A DNA stretch of 64,000 nucleotides from Zygnema cylindricum (taxonomy: Eukaryota > Streptophyta > Zygnematophyceae > Zygnematales > Zygnemataceae), in the NCBI GenBank assembly GCA_037447655.1, contig JBBHKE010001790.1, positions 50,612 to 114,611 on the forward strand, written 5' to 3'. How positions within the stretch are numbered: position 1 is the first letter of the stretch; each line of letters opens with the position of its first letter. Under the pieces are notes generated by a model that saw only the letters and a list, made by a program, of their open reading frames with translations, was not told the origin of the DNA and made no database searches. Shown piece by piece: positions 55,850-64,000 of this stretch. The position numbers were made by a program, and so were the translations under genes.

Positions 55850-56600
55850 ATTCAATGTATACCGTCGCCAAACATCAAAAAATTCGTAAATGATGTAATA
55901 CGAGTTTTCAACCATGCTAAATTTCGTGAGGAGTCGTTTCCCCCGAAAAAGAGGTAAGTCGACGATTATAATTATAATTAGCCGTGAAGATTGCGTCTCC
56001 CTTCTAAAACTCTTTTCCTCTCGAGCCTTTAATCATCGAGCGAACCATTTTTTAAAGAGTTTGATTTTTCCGCTCAACAATTCCATTCGATTTCGGTGAG
56101 TATGATGTAGTAAATTCTTGTCGAATCCTTTATTTCTTACACTAAGAGTCAAACGCCTTCAACTCCTGCCTTTATCGGATCGGAATGCCTTAAATTTCCG
56201 TTCACATTGTCGCTTAGCCATAACATGCCACTCCTCATACTTGGCAAATGCATCAGATTAAATTTTGAGGAGATATAAACATGTAAAACTTGAGCAATCG
56301 TCTACAATCACCATAACATACTTATTTATCCCCAAACTCTCAGGTTTAACATCGCCTTATAGACCCACGTGAACTTTTTTAAGTGGATGAGTTGATCAAA
56401 ATTTTTTGTCTTTAGATGGATGGGATTTTCGGATCTGACGCCCTAAACTATAATCGTCGCACCGTTGAATTGTTAACCTTCCATCAGATCTAGGCCGTGC
56501 GTGCTACTAATTTTAATCATGCGCTTCAAATTCTTCGTTGATGAAAGACACATTCAATGGTGCCATAGCGTCACATCTCCTTCAATTTTGGCAATCCGAT
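55850..56600 (-). pseudogene. GAG-pre-integrase and integrase core of this copia
   Basis: On the minus strand: DVTLWHH-stop-MCLSSTKNLKRM (GAG-pre-integrase, about 56530-56590). Then KYVMVIVDDCSSFTCLYLLK (about 56250-56310), KAFRSDKG (second catalytic Asp kept, about 56190) and SYSPKSNGIVERKNQTL (third catalytic Glu kept, about 56030-56080). The first catalytic segment (D.cGp) is not recognisable (VYKAMLNLRVWG). Frames change at least three times. Confidence 0.75.
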
Positions 56601-56736
56601 TAATGATACCGTCAGCATTATGTTTCGATCTTGGATGCTTCCATATAATACGACTATCAAATACGTTAAAAACTTCACACTCGCAAGTCGGAATTCTATC
56701 AGATCGTAATATTTTTGTCATTCAGTCACCCTAAGC

Positions 56737-57328
56737 TTACACACTTGCGCCAACTTGCGGGATCTGCGATACGCTCAAAAGATTCACAGATCCGCCCAGT
56801 ATAAATAGTACATCTTGAAGCTGTATTTCGGAGATTTGCTCATATCTATTTGGATCTAGCGTGATTAAGTCTAGTCGTGCAGTACCAACTGTACTAATCG
56901 ACAACACTTGACCAATTGTAACTGTAAACTTAATTAAAATTGTTAAATAGCATATTTCGTCAAATAATGTGGCGTACGTATGAACGTGATGTGAAGCGCC
57001 TGAATCAATGATCCGCTCTTTTTCATTTTGCGCGTCAATTGATGGCGAATCGTACGTGACCCTCAAAATTGAAAAAATAGTTGTTTTGTAGTCATTCCCC
57101 ACATTTCGTTCTCCTTCATCAATGAAGTGGCCATGGCCGCTATATATGCCTCCGCGTCCACCTCTTCCCTCCCCACCAAATCGGCCACCGCCGCGTCCAC
57201 CAAAATCTACCACAATTTTCGCAAAGGTTGTCGCCGCTATTAGATCTCGCGTAGCATTGGGGACTTATATGTCCCCATTTCCTGCAAAAGTGACATTGTT
57301 TTTCTTTGTGTGGGTATGAGGAGGACAT
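56737..57328 (-). pseudogene. CCHC knuckle and protease of this copia
   Basis: The 57140-57328 frame holds CHFCRKWGHISPQC, an intact CCHC knuckle. In a second frame, overlapping by about 75 bp, comes a Gly/Arg-rich spacer, then ERIIDSGASHHVHTYATLFD, the copia protease active site (DSGA), and LQDVLFILGGSVNLLSVSQI, its C-terminal landmark. A single frameshift separates gag from protease. Confidence 0.8.
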
Positions 57329-57699
57329 ATGGACGATTTTGTTGCATTGAAAATATGTAACTTCAAATTGGTCTTAGAAAAGAGGTTGATCGATAACGTT
57401 TACCCTCCTTTCGGTGCTTCTCCTCTTTCCCCTATATATGCCTCGTTTCCCCCTTCCTCCTCTTCCCCCACGGAGAAAATATAGATCCGCAGGTTCTTCA
57501 GAAGATGTGTTCAAAGATCCACCGAAGTCAAAGCCTTAGGAGGACCACCGCAATATTTTTCGGTGGTCTTCATGTTATTCACGATAAATTCATAGCTCGG
57601 ATTTGTTTGTGCTCATAGAATTTCCTTAAGGTAGGTGAGGTTATCGGGTTATGCATTGACAAGTCCGATCACTTTATCCTCCTCGATAATAATTTGGCT

Positions 57700-58560
57700 A
57701 ATGTTTGAAAGCTACTCCACAATGATGTTATCAAGTTTGATTGCATCATTATTCGACTCATTTGACTTGATTTAAAATTGAATAAAATTCATGTAGGCAC
57801 ATTGCCCCTTATTTTGAAAGCACTTTTCAAACTGGCATTTGAGAGCCTTCCAATGTTCGAGCGCCGTATCTTGAGTAAACAAATGATTGTGCACCTGCAT
57901 GAGACCTGTGATGGCAGCAAAATTTCTCTTCTTCCAAAGGTTGGGAGCCTTCAAATCGTCGATCGACATTTTCTCCTCCCCATTTGATGATTTTCTAAAG
58001 ATGACGGAGGATAAGTTGGGCTTTTATGTATTTGTTCTATATTTGATATTTAATCCATTGAAGAGGACGATCTTTCCCGGTATGGAAGAAATGGATAACT
58101 CATCATCGGATTCATAATCAAGATCTGAGTCGTTCTCAATCACAAATTTCCCCTTTCGGAGAACCTCACTCAAAGCATTGTAATTCTCGACACCTCCATC
58201 CGAAGCCACTTCCAAAGAATTTAAGATCGGATCCTTCTCCACGTTAAACTACCCCATTTGGTTTACATCCGAGAACCATTAATCTACCAGCGTTAGGAAG
58301 CCATCAAATAATTCATTGAGGCGATCTTCGGTTAACACTACCCCTTCCTTCTTCTCTTCCTCTCCTCATGGAAGTGGGTCGGAGGGAGAAGCCACATCAT
58401 AAGTAGCCACTCCTACGTTGTCGTCTTTAACACTCTGATCAAGAGAATAATCTTAAAGCTCCGGCAGATCGAGTGGATCCGAATTTGGAGCAAAGATAGG
58501 ACAAGGTGTAAAGGATGATTTCTTCTTCTTTCCCCACATGGCGGCAAGACTTGCGACCTT
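57700..58560 (-). pseudogene. Copia gag, related to TR-GAG
   Basis: The N-terminal frame (58453-58689) includes MWGKKKKSSFTPCPIFAP, compared with MGRKKKPVWSPAPTFTPP in the TR-GAG Gag. The 58024-58242 frame ends in an acidic run and SSIPGKIVLFNGLN, compared with RMSGKTVLFNGSN. The 57772-57969 frame reads LWKKRNFAAITGLMQVHNHL, compared with LWKRKDIAATNGLMQSCHGS, and later CQFEKCFQNKGQ, compared with NQFEKEVEDKGQ. The frames are broken. Confidence 0.8.
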
Positions 58561-58598
58561 GAAAACTCTTGATGGAGCATAATAGCTCCGATAACACA

Positions 58599-59290
58599 TG
58601 TTAAGATCGATTAATAATACGGCATGTAAAGATCGATTAATAATACGACAGAAAGAAGACACAATAAAATGCGTAAGCAAAAATAGCAAGGAGAGAGCAC
58701 TCCCGCAAAAGACATATATATTCCACTAGATGATTTCCCCTCTTACAAAAGATGAACTTGACGAAAACGACTTAGTCCTAAATACTCCAAACTCCAAACA
58801 AATAAAATACTACATGATCGCATGACGTATAGAAGTACGCGCTCGAACCAATCAAAACAAAGTACCAGGGAAACAACATACTATACGCTGTACATTTTGA
58901 ATCGTTATTAGCGTAGTCAACGCTAATACGGGTACCTTTTTTTTTCAAATTCTCTGATAGAATTATCCATACTATTAAAAAAAAACCTTAATTCCTAATT
59001 AGAAAAAAACGATGTCTTTGAAAATTTCCAAATTCTCAAGTAGAGTTAATATCTGTAATTATTCCTATACGCTAAAATAAATTAAACTCTAATAACGATT
59101 ATAGGTGTAGTATATAAAAACATAAAACCGTCGTACAAATCTAGAGTACTAAAGTTCCACGCACGCAAAACCAAACCAAAACCAAACTATTGCTAAACTA
59201 ACACACAACGCCAAACAAAACCATATGTTAACTAACTAATTTATAATATCGCGCTCAACAAAAGAGACGCTGTTTCACAATTATTTAACA
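58599..59290 (-). repeat. 5' LTR of this copia, carrying a MITE
   Basis: TGTTAAGATCG to ATTTAACA in + orientation, beside the primer-site complement GCTCCGATAACA. GATCGATTAATAATACG is repeated twice near the left end. The 215-bp MITE 58893-59107 interrupts it. Confidence 0.7.
58893..59107. mobile_element. TA-flanked MITE, short copy
   Basis: 215 bp between TA dinucleotides (58891-58892 and 59108-59109). The ends read CATTTTGAATCGTTATTAG and, reversed, CACCTATAATCGTTATTAG; the core AATCGTTATTAG is identical at both ends and shared with the 26.8-kb copy. The other LTR of the same copia shows the empty site at about 53881. No coding capacity. Confidence 0.8.
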
Positions 59291-60340
59291 CAGTCCAATA
59301 TCCAAAACTGAGCCGTTACGCAAAAAACAATAAGGTACACCTGACGCCAAGCCAAACTTGCAGCGATCATATTTAGCGTGTAAAATTATTTGTTTTGTAG
59401 AATGACGAAGTACGTACACTAATTTGACTCAGAAAATTCCTGAAAAAGTTATATACCACTTTCAACTAACGCCAAGGGTACAACTTGATTTGTCGCTGAG
59501 GGATATTCCACAGTAATATAGGTAGAAGTACAAATTCGACAATTCACTCCCTATCTCATACTTTAACTCTAATTAATACCTAACTCTAATTTCGGTTTTT
59601 TAGGGTGTAGGCAGTATGCGACAAATAAATAAACACTAAAACTGGTACAAGTACGCAATCTTTTTTATCATACACTGAATCGTGGTTTTATCCTATTATG
59701 GATTAACTCCCATTTGGGTATATTTTTTTTGCTATCAATATATTTATACTAATAGAGGTAAAATGAAAAATCTGTGAAACCGTACATCGTGACGTTATTT
59801 GTTGATTCTATGCGTCTGGTTGCATAACTTAGTTAGTCGTTAACGTTAAAAAACATTGCAAGTGTCCTATGTTACTTTGGTTTTTTGTTTCATCTAAGAT
59901 TTGTAAAAGTTTAACGGCAGAAAGGCGTTGTTTGTCGTTACTGTGCGTAAAAGGTACGTTAGAAAGGACGATGTACTCTAATATGGTTGCCGTTTATTTG
60001 AAAAATGAACGCTAATAATGTCTCTTAACTCTAATAATGTCGCATTTTGGTTTCTTATTTAGAGTTAATTTACGCTTATATGGACCCTTGATTGTAATAC
60101 TCTTGCGTTTCGTTGGCGTAAATGAAAAACGAACCCCTTATTATAGTCAATGATGACTCTAATTGCGACCATAGCGCCAACAATATCTAATAAACTGTCG
60201 TAATGAGGTTCCGATTGGTTAATATAATACATTATTAATGAACTCCATGTAATTTTGCTAACGTTGAAAGACTGTTTTGCCATGTTGAGGGTTTCACCGC
60301 CAAAAAAAAAAAATTAGAATTTATTGTTTTTGATTTTTTT
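59291..60340. other. Intergenic AT-rich, possible MITE debris
   Basis: Repeated CTCTAATTAATAC, CTCTAATAATG and TTTAGAGTTAATTTACGC words recall the interior of the MITEs above, but no pair of termini was found. No gene is supported. Confidence 0.4.
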
Positions 60341-60771
60341 ATGGAGTGAAGAGATTCCAACCAAACCTCAACCCTCAAGACCCTTAAACTGAATTTTGAT
60401 CAATATAATTAATCAATTTCCGACACTCTGGAATACCACCTTTCCCCTCTTATCCAAACTGCACTGCTCCTAAAATCTTCGACCCCCTGCTATTTCTTCA
60501 TTGACTTTCTAATTCCCATTTCAACCCTTCCTTTCCTCCTTTCTCTTTTCCTCTTTAACAAAATCTGCTCCTTTTCTCCCTTTCAAAATCTCCTTTCCTA
60601 AGTTTTGATCGCCTGATCTGCGTTTTGATCGAACCCGGACGCAAGTGCCGATCGAGTTTTTGAGCGCCTGTTGCCTGACTCAAGCGCTTCCGCGATGAAT
60701 TTCGACGATCCATTATTGATCTTTGCATTTTGTACTTCCTCCCTTTCAATTCTTCTCATTTATTTAAAAAC

Positions 60772-61273
60772 ATGTGGCCCCTCCATTCTTTTTATGGGCC
60801 AAAACTATCTGCTAATGGCCACAAGCCCAAAAACATTCCGGCTCAAGATGAGGCGGAAGGTCTTAGGAACGTTGAAGGCACAATTTTGCAGAGTGGGGAA
60901 GGAAATATTCCTGAAGGGGCAGCTTCCAATGGAACGGAAGCCATTTTGGATTGTTTTTTTCCATATTCGAGAGGACAGAATCTCGAAAATGAAAGGGGAA
61001 CCGTGTTACCGACTGAATTAGGCAGTATATTAGAGGAGGTAGAGGAGGGATATGAATCTGACGCGGTTGGGATAATTGATCAATTATTCCCGTCAAATAA
61101 TAGTGTTGGAAAGGGTCGTTCCACATGGAAGACATAACAAGTGTCATCCAAAGCAACCCGCTTGCATGTCATCCACTGGATGATAGAAGATTGCGAGGAG
61201 AACGGAGAAGAAATGATCATCCCGAGGACCATACAAGAGTTTCCGGAACACTTTACCAGAGAATATGGTTGCA
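60772..61273 (+). pseudogene. Unrecognised reading frame, one stop, possible splice donor
   Basis: From the ATG at 60772 a frame runs 121 codons (MWPLHSFYGPKLSANGHKPK … NSVGKGRSTWKT) to a TAA at 61135-61137. It continues in the same frame (KATRLHVIHWMIEDCEENGE, EMIIPRTIQEFPEHFTREYG) to TGC-A|GTAAGT at 61273/61274, a good eukaryotic donor. Two segments resemble each other (ILDCFFPYS and IIDQLFPSN). The residue composition is balanced and unlike the shadow frames around it. I do not recognise the family; the WMIED…FPEHF part could be a DNA-binding region of a transposon-derived gene, but that is a guess. The stop and the downstream LTR insertion suggest a dead gene. Confidence 0.45.
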
Positions 61274-62598
61274 GTAAGTTGTTTTATTACATACCTCTAT
61301 CCTCTTTCTTTCCCTTGCGATTCTTTATTTGCATTGTTTAATTTTAGACGGTGTCTGCCCTCTTCCTCTGCTCTTTTCCCTCCCATTCTCCCAAAAATCC
61401 TCCATTTCCCCCTACTTTCCCTCTCCCACTTCCCCATATCTGCCCTTTCCCCCCCCGTCTCCCAAAAATCCTCCTTTTCCCCCTCCTTTCCCTCTCCCTT
61501 TTCCCCAAATCTGCCCTTTCTATCCCCTTTCACAAAAATCCTCGCTTTCACGCTTCTTTCCCTCTCCCTCTTCCCCAAATCTGCACTTTCCCTCCGACTT
61601 TCCCAAAAATCCTCCATTTCCCCCTATTTTCCTTCTCTCTTTTCCCCAAATCTACCCTTTCCCTCCCCCTTTCCCAGAAATCCTCCCTTTCCCCCTCCTT
61701 TCCCTCTCCCTCTTCCCCAAATCTGCCCTTTCTATCCCCTTTCACAAAAATCCTCCCTTTCCTGCTTCTTTCCCTCTCCCTCTTCCACAAATCTGCCCTT
61801 TCCCTCCCCCTCTCCAAAAAATCCTCCATTTCCCCCTATTTTCCTTCTCCCTTTCCCCCAAATCTGCCCTTTCCCTCCCCCTTTCCCAGAAATCATCCCT
61901 TTCCCCCTCCTTTCCCTCTCCCTCTTCCCCAAATCTGCACTTTCCCTCCGCCTTTCCCAAAAATTCTTCATTTACCCCTACTTTCCCTCTCCCTCTTCCC
62001 GAATCTGCACTTTCCCTCCGCCTTTCCCAAAAATCCTTCATTTACCCCTACTTTCCCTTTCCCTCTTCCCTAAATCTGAACTTTCTCTCCGCCTTTCCCA
62101 AAATCCTTCCTTTCCCCCTACTTTCCCTCTCTCTCTTCCCCAAATCTGCACTTTCCCTCTGCTTTTCCCAAAAATCCTCCCTTTCCCCCTTCTTTCCCTC
62201 TCCCTCTTCCCCAAATCTGCACTTTCCCTCCGCCTCTCCCAAAAATCCTTCATTTACTCCTACTTTCTCTCTCCCTCTTCCCCAAATCTGCACTTTCCCT
62301 CCGACTTTCCCAATAATCATCCATTTCCCCCTATTTTCCTTCTCCCTTTCCCCCAAATCTGCCCTTTCCCTCCCCCTTTCCCAAAAATCTTCCCTTTCCC
62401 CCTCCTTTCCCTCTCCCTCTTCCCCAAATCTGCCCTTTTCCTCCCCTTTTCCTCCCCTTTTCCTCCCCTTTTCCCAAAAATCCTCCATTTCCCCCTACTT
62501 TCCTTCTCCCTCTTCCCCAAATCTGCCCTTTTCCTCCCCCTCTCCAAAAAATCCTCCCTTTCCCTCTCCTTCCCCTCTCCCTCTTCCCCAAATTTTAG
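61274..62598 (+). other. Possible intron with duplicated 3' splice site around the minisatellite
   Basis: The donor GTAAGT at 61274 can pair with either of two acceptors in the same context: AATTTTAG|ACGGTG at 61347/61348 and AATTTTAG|ACGGTG at 62598/62599. The first gives a 74-bp intron, the second 1,325 bp. The distance between acceptors is 1,251 bp (417 codons), and the intervening frame is open, so both choices enter the same frame (NGGAIAFCSQST after the second). The flanking duplication may instead be just the edge of the tandem expansion. Confidence 0.4.
61350..62590 (+). repeat. 71-bp polypyrimidine minisatellite, about 17 copies
   Basis: CCCAAAAATCC-like words recur about every 71 bp (61390, 61461, 61531, 61603, 61673, 61743 … 62472, 62546). 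The consensus includes CCCTCTCCCTCTTCCCCAAA and TCTGCCCTTTCCCTCC. The + strand is almost purine-free apart from AAAAAT, CCAAA and CTG, so stop codons are nearly absent in all forward frames. Period 71 shifts the frame at each copy, so the same peptide words (SLFPKSALS, PFPLLSLS) appear in all frames. Long forward and reverse frames here are explained by composition. Confidence 0.9.
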
Positions 62599-62632
62599 AC
62601 GGTGGCGCCATAGCATTCTGTAGCCAGTCTAC

Positions 62633-63997
62633 TGTTGTTTTTGAAGATTTAGTTTCGTGCGTATGTGAAATTTGATGCGCACGCGACGTTTCGTGCGTAT
62701 ATATTTACGTTATATACTGTGGAGGTTCGAAAGGATTTGTGGATTGGGGGAGTAAGTGTACGATCAAAATTAAAGTTACGTGTGAGTGGCGCGAACAAAC
62801 ATTTGAAAATGTACGGCGGATCGCGAAGCGATCCGATATGAAATATGAATTTAAGGTGACGAAAAAGTACAAATTAAGTGACGCGAAGAAGCGTACGAAA
62901 AATACGGAATACGAAATGGAAATGGACGGCGGATCGCTTCGCGATTCGATTTGAAATATTCGAAGAATTTGAAAAGTACGCCGGCCATATGAAACATAAT
63001 GCGACAGACCGCATTTATTAAATGTGACGCCGCCGGTACGGAGCGTCGTATTTGACACGCGACATTTATGACGAAGTACGTGATTTCGGTACGGACAAGA
63101 TTTGTATGGTACGGATTGTTTGACAAGTGATTCGTGGTACACGTGGAAGGCGGATGGCGTCAGCCGATTTTTTAAGGGACCACATTGTTTTTATGACACA
63201 TTATCTAGTGGACCGTACATATGCGATGTCGGTTCACTACGTGGACTTATCGACAAGTGACTAAGCAAGTTGTCACTTATGACGCGGATTTTTGGATGCG
63301 TCGGTGTAAATATTTGAAGCATCAATGTTTTGTCTTATTTGAATTAATGATTTAGTGTTGATTAAAATAGTTATATTTTACGTGATTAAAGAGGATATCG
63401 ACACTTTAATTTATGTGTCGTATTTGCAGACAAGTGTACGCTTACGATTGCTTGACTTTCAGGTGTACGCTTACGATTAGTTTTATTTAATGACAGTTAT
63501 GTAATTTACGTTGGTTATTTTGACACTTAGTGATTTGTTAACAGCTCACAAGTGTATATATAGGTTTGAGCTTCATTAGAACTTTGATCAATGCTGGTTA
63601 GTAAAGTGGGGACCAAAGATGTAGTGTTTTAGGGTTGTCGATTAGGTCATGCACTTTGAATGATATAATGAGTAATATGTTTATTGATATACTTTTCTTT
63701 ATTAAATGTTTATGTGAGATTGCACTCTTTTGTTATTATTTATTTATGTTATTTTATATATGTTTGATATGCATTGTTTATGCATTTGTCCTAGGGTTTG
63801 TTTATGTCGATTATTCCATCAAACCTTAGATGTTGTCATAGGGTTTATTTATGTTGATTATTCCATGAAACCCTAAATGTTGTTGTATGTCAAATGGAGG
63901 ATGCATTTCAAATGATTGTTCGTCGACCTATTTTTGCTTAGTTTTTGCATGATAGTTTGGGTGGCTTCTGCGGTCTATTTTAGACCAAAGAACAACA
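62633..63997 (+). mobile_element. LTR related to the 22-23.6 kb element, at the window edge
   Basis: It begins TGTTGTTTTTGAAGATTTAG and ends AAGAACAACA, followed by only three bases of window. It matches the 21995/22541 LTRs in its start, TTTCGTGCG words, GTGGAGGTTCGAAAGGATT, GATTGGGGGAG, the hairpin CGGATCGCGAAGCGATCCG (62817-62835) and CCGCCGGTACGGAGC. A 47-bp duplication lies at about 63793-63886 (AGGGTTTRTTTATGT). It interrupts the reading frame that ends in FCSQST. It may be a solo LTR or the 5' LTR of an element continuing beyond the window. Confidence 0.7.
62817..62835. promoter_or_regulatory. Conserved perfect hairpin in the LTR
   Basis: CGGATCGC-GAA-GCGATCCG: 8-bp arms and a 3-base loop. 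Identical copies lie at 22163-22181 and 22709-22727, at the corresponding place in the related LTRs (168-184 bp from the start). A variant with loop TTC and one arm change lies at 62930-62948. Confidence 0.75.
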
Positions 63998-64000
63998 GGT

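Larger units (their letters stand above)
53570..59290 (-). mobile_element. Ty1/copia element, probable relative of the TR-GAG helper
   Basis: The LTRs share CCACGCACGCAAAACCAAA, AACGCCAAACAAAAC and GCGCTCAACAA. The 3' LTR ends at 54060 before the PPT complement TTCCCCCTCTC (54061-54071), and the 5' LTR begins at 58599 beside a primer-site complement (58585-58596). Minus-strand domains in order: gag, CCHC, protease, GAG-pre-integrase, integrase, RT. RNase H is essentially absent. Gag shares landmarks with the TR-GAG Gag. The left end of the 3' LTR is approximate. Confidence 0.8.

Noticed and set aside
61265-62675. Forward frames of 452 and 448 codons and several reverse frames, rich in Pro/Phe/Ser or Arg/Glu/Gly
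   Set aside because: The purine-poor 71-bp tandem repeat is open in several frames by composition. The only reservation, a possible in-frame read-through from a splice donor, is given as a finding.

Overview
This 64-kb window looks like repeat-dominated heterochromatin from a eukaryotic nuclear genome. It is AT-rich and holds no convincing intact host gene. Four LTR elements of the main families have primer-binding sites that match the 3' end of plant initiator Met-tRNA (TGGTATCRGAGC type). Ty1/copia and Ty3/gypsy remnants are abundant, which points to a streptophyte. A non-LTR element with an N-terminal C2HC finger and a restriction-like nuclease tail, and a gypsy pol ending in a PHD-like finger, are not what I expect of a flowering plant. 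I therefore lean towards a charophyte alga or another non-flowering lineage; this is inference and no species is claimed. Layout: 0.6-3.6 kb is a decayed minus-strand non-LTR retrotransposon, followed by a G-rich tract and a 71-bp tandem repeat. 7.05-8.75 kb holds a possible LTR, a primer-binding site and a gag remnant, cut by a decayed copia element at 8.75-13.5 kb. From 13.5 to 34.5 kb lies a satellite array built of about 100-bp A and B half-units alternating as a dimer of about 200 bp. It contains a 0.78-kb inverted block. It is broken by two LTR-element insertions: a 1.66-kb internally deleted element (21995-23649, TSD agaaa) and an 8.7-kb composite (24152-32835, TSD gtaag). The composite belongs to a non-autonomous family whose interior codes only for Gag (TR-GAG type), arranged LTR-stub-LTR-gag-LTR-gag-LTR. 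A further 3.3 kb of rearranged debris of the same family follows at 34.5-37.8 kb, including 1,391 bp that I find identical to part of the composite. From 40.4 to 52.2 kb come a copia element whose pol runs directly into its 3' LTR, the 3' end of another copia, a gypsy element dead at its catalytic residues but with a PHD-like C terminus, and a minus-strand copia of the first family. From about 53.6 to 59.3 kb lies a minus-strand copia whose Gag is clearly related to the TR-GAG Gag, and so may be a relative of its former helper; its 5' LTR carries a small TA-flanked inverted-repeat element (MITE). A longer copy of this MITE sits in one LTR of the 24-33 kb composite. From 60.7 to 62.6 kb there is a possible unrecognised gene or pseudogene. 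It contains a 71-bp polypyrimidine minisatellite between two copies of a possible 3' splice site, and is cut off by an LTR (62633-63997) related to the one at 22-23.6 kb. How the parts relate: the satellite came first and was duplicated in blocks; LTR elements then landed in it (one empty site survives at about 33.7 kb); MITEs landed in the LTRs. Nearly every enzymatic domain has lost catalytic residues or reading frame. No tRNA, rRNA, CRISPR array or bacterial-type feature was seen.
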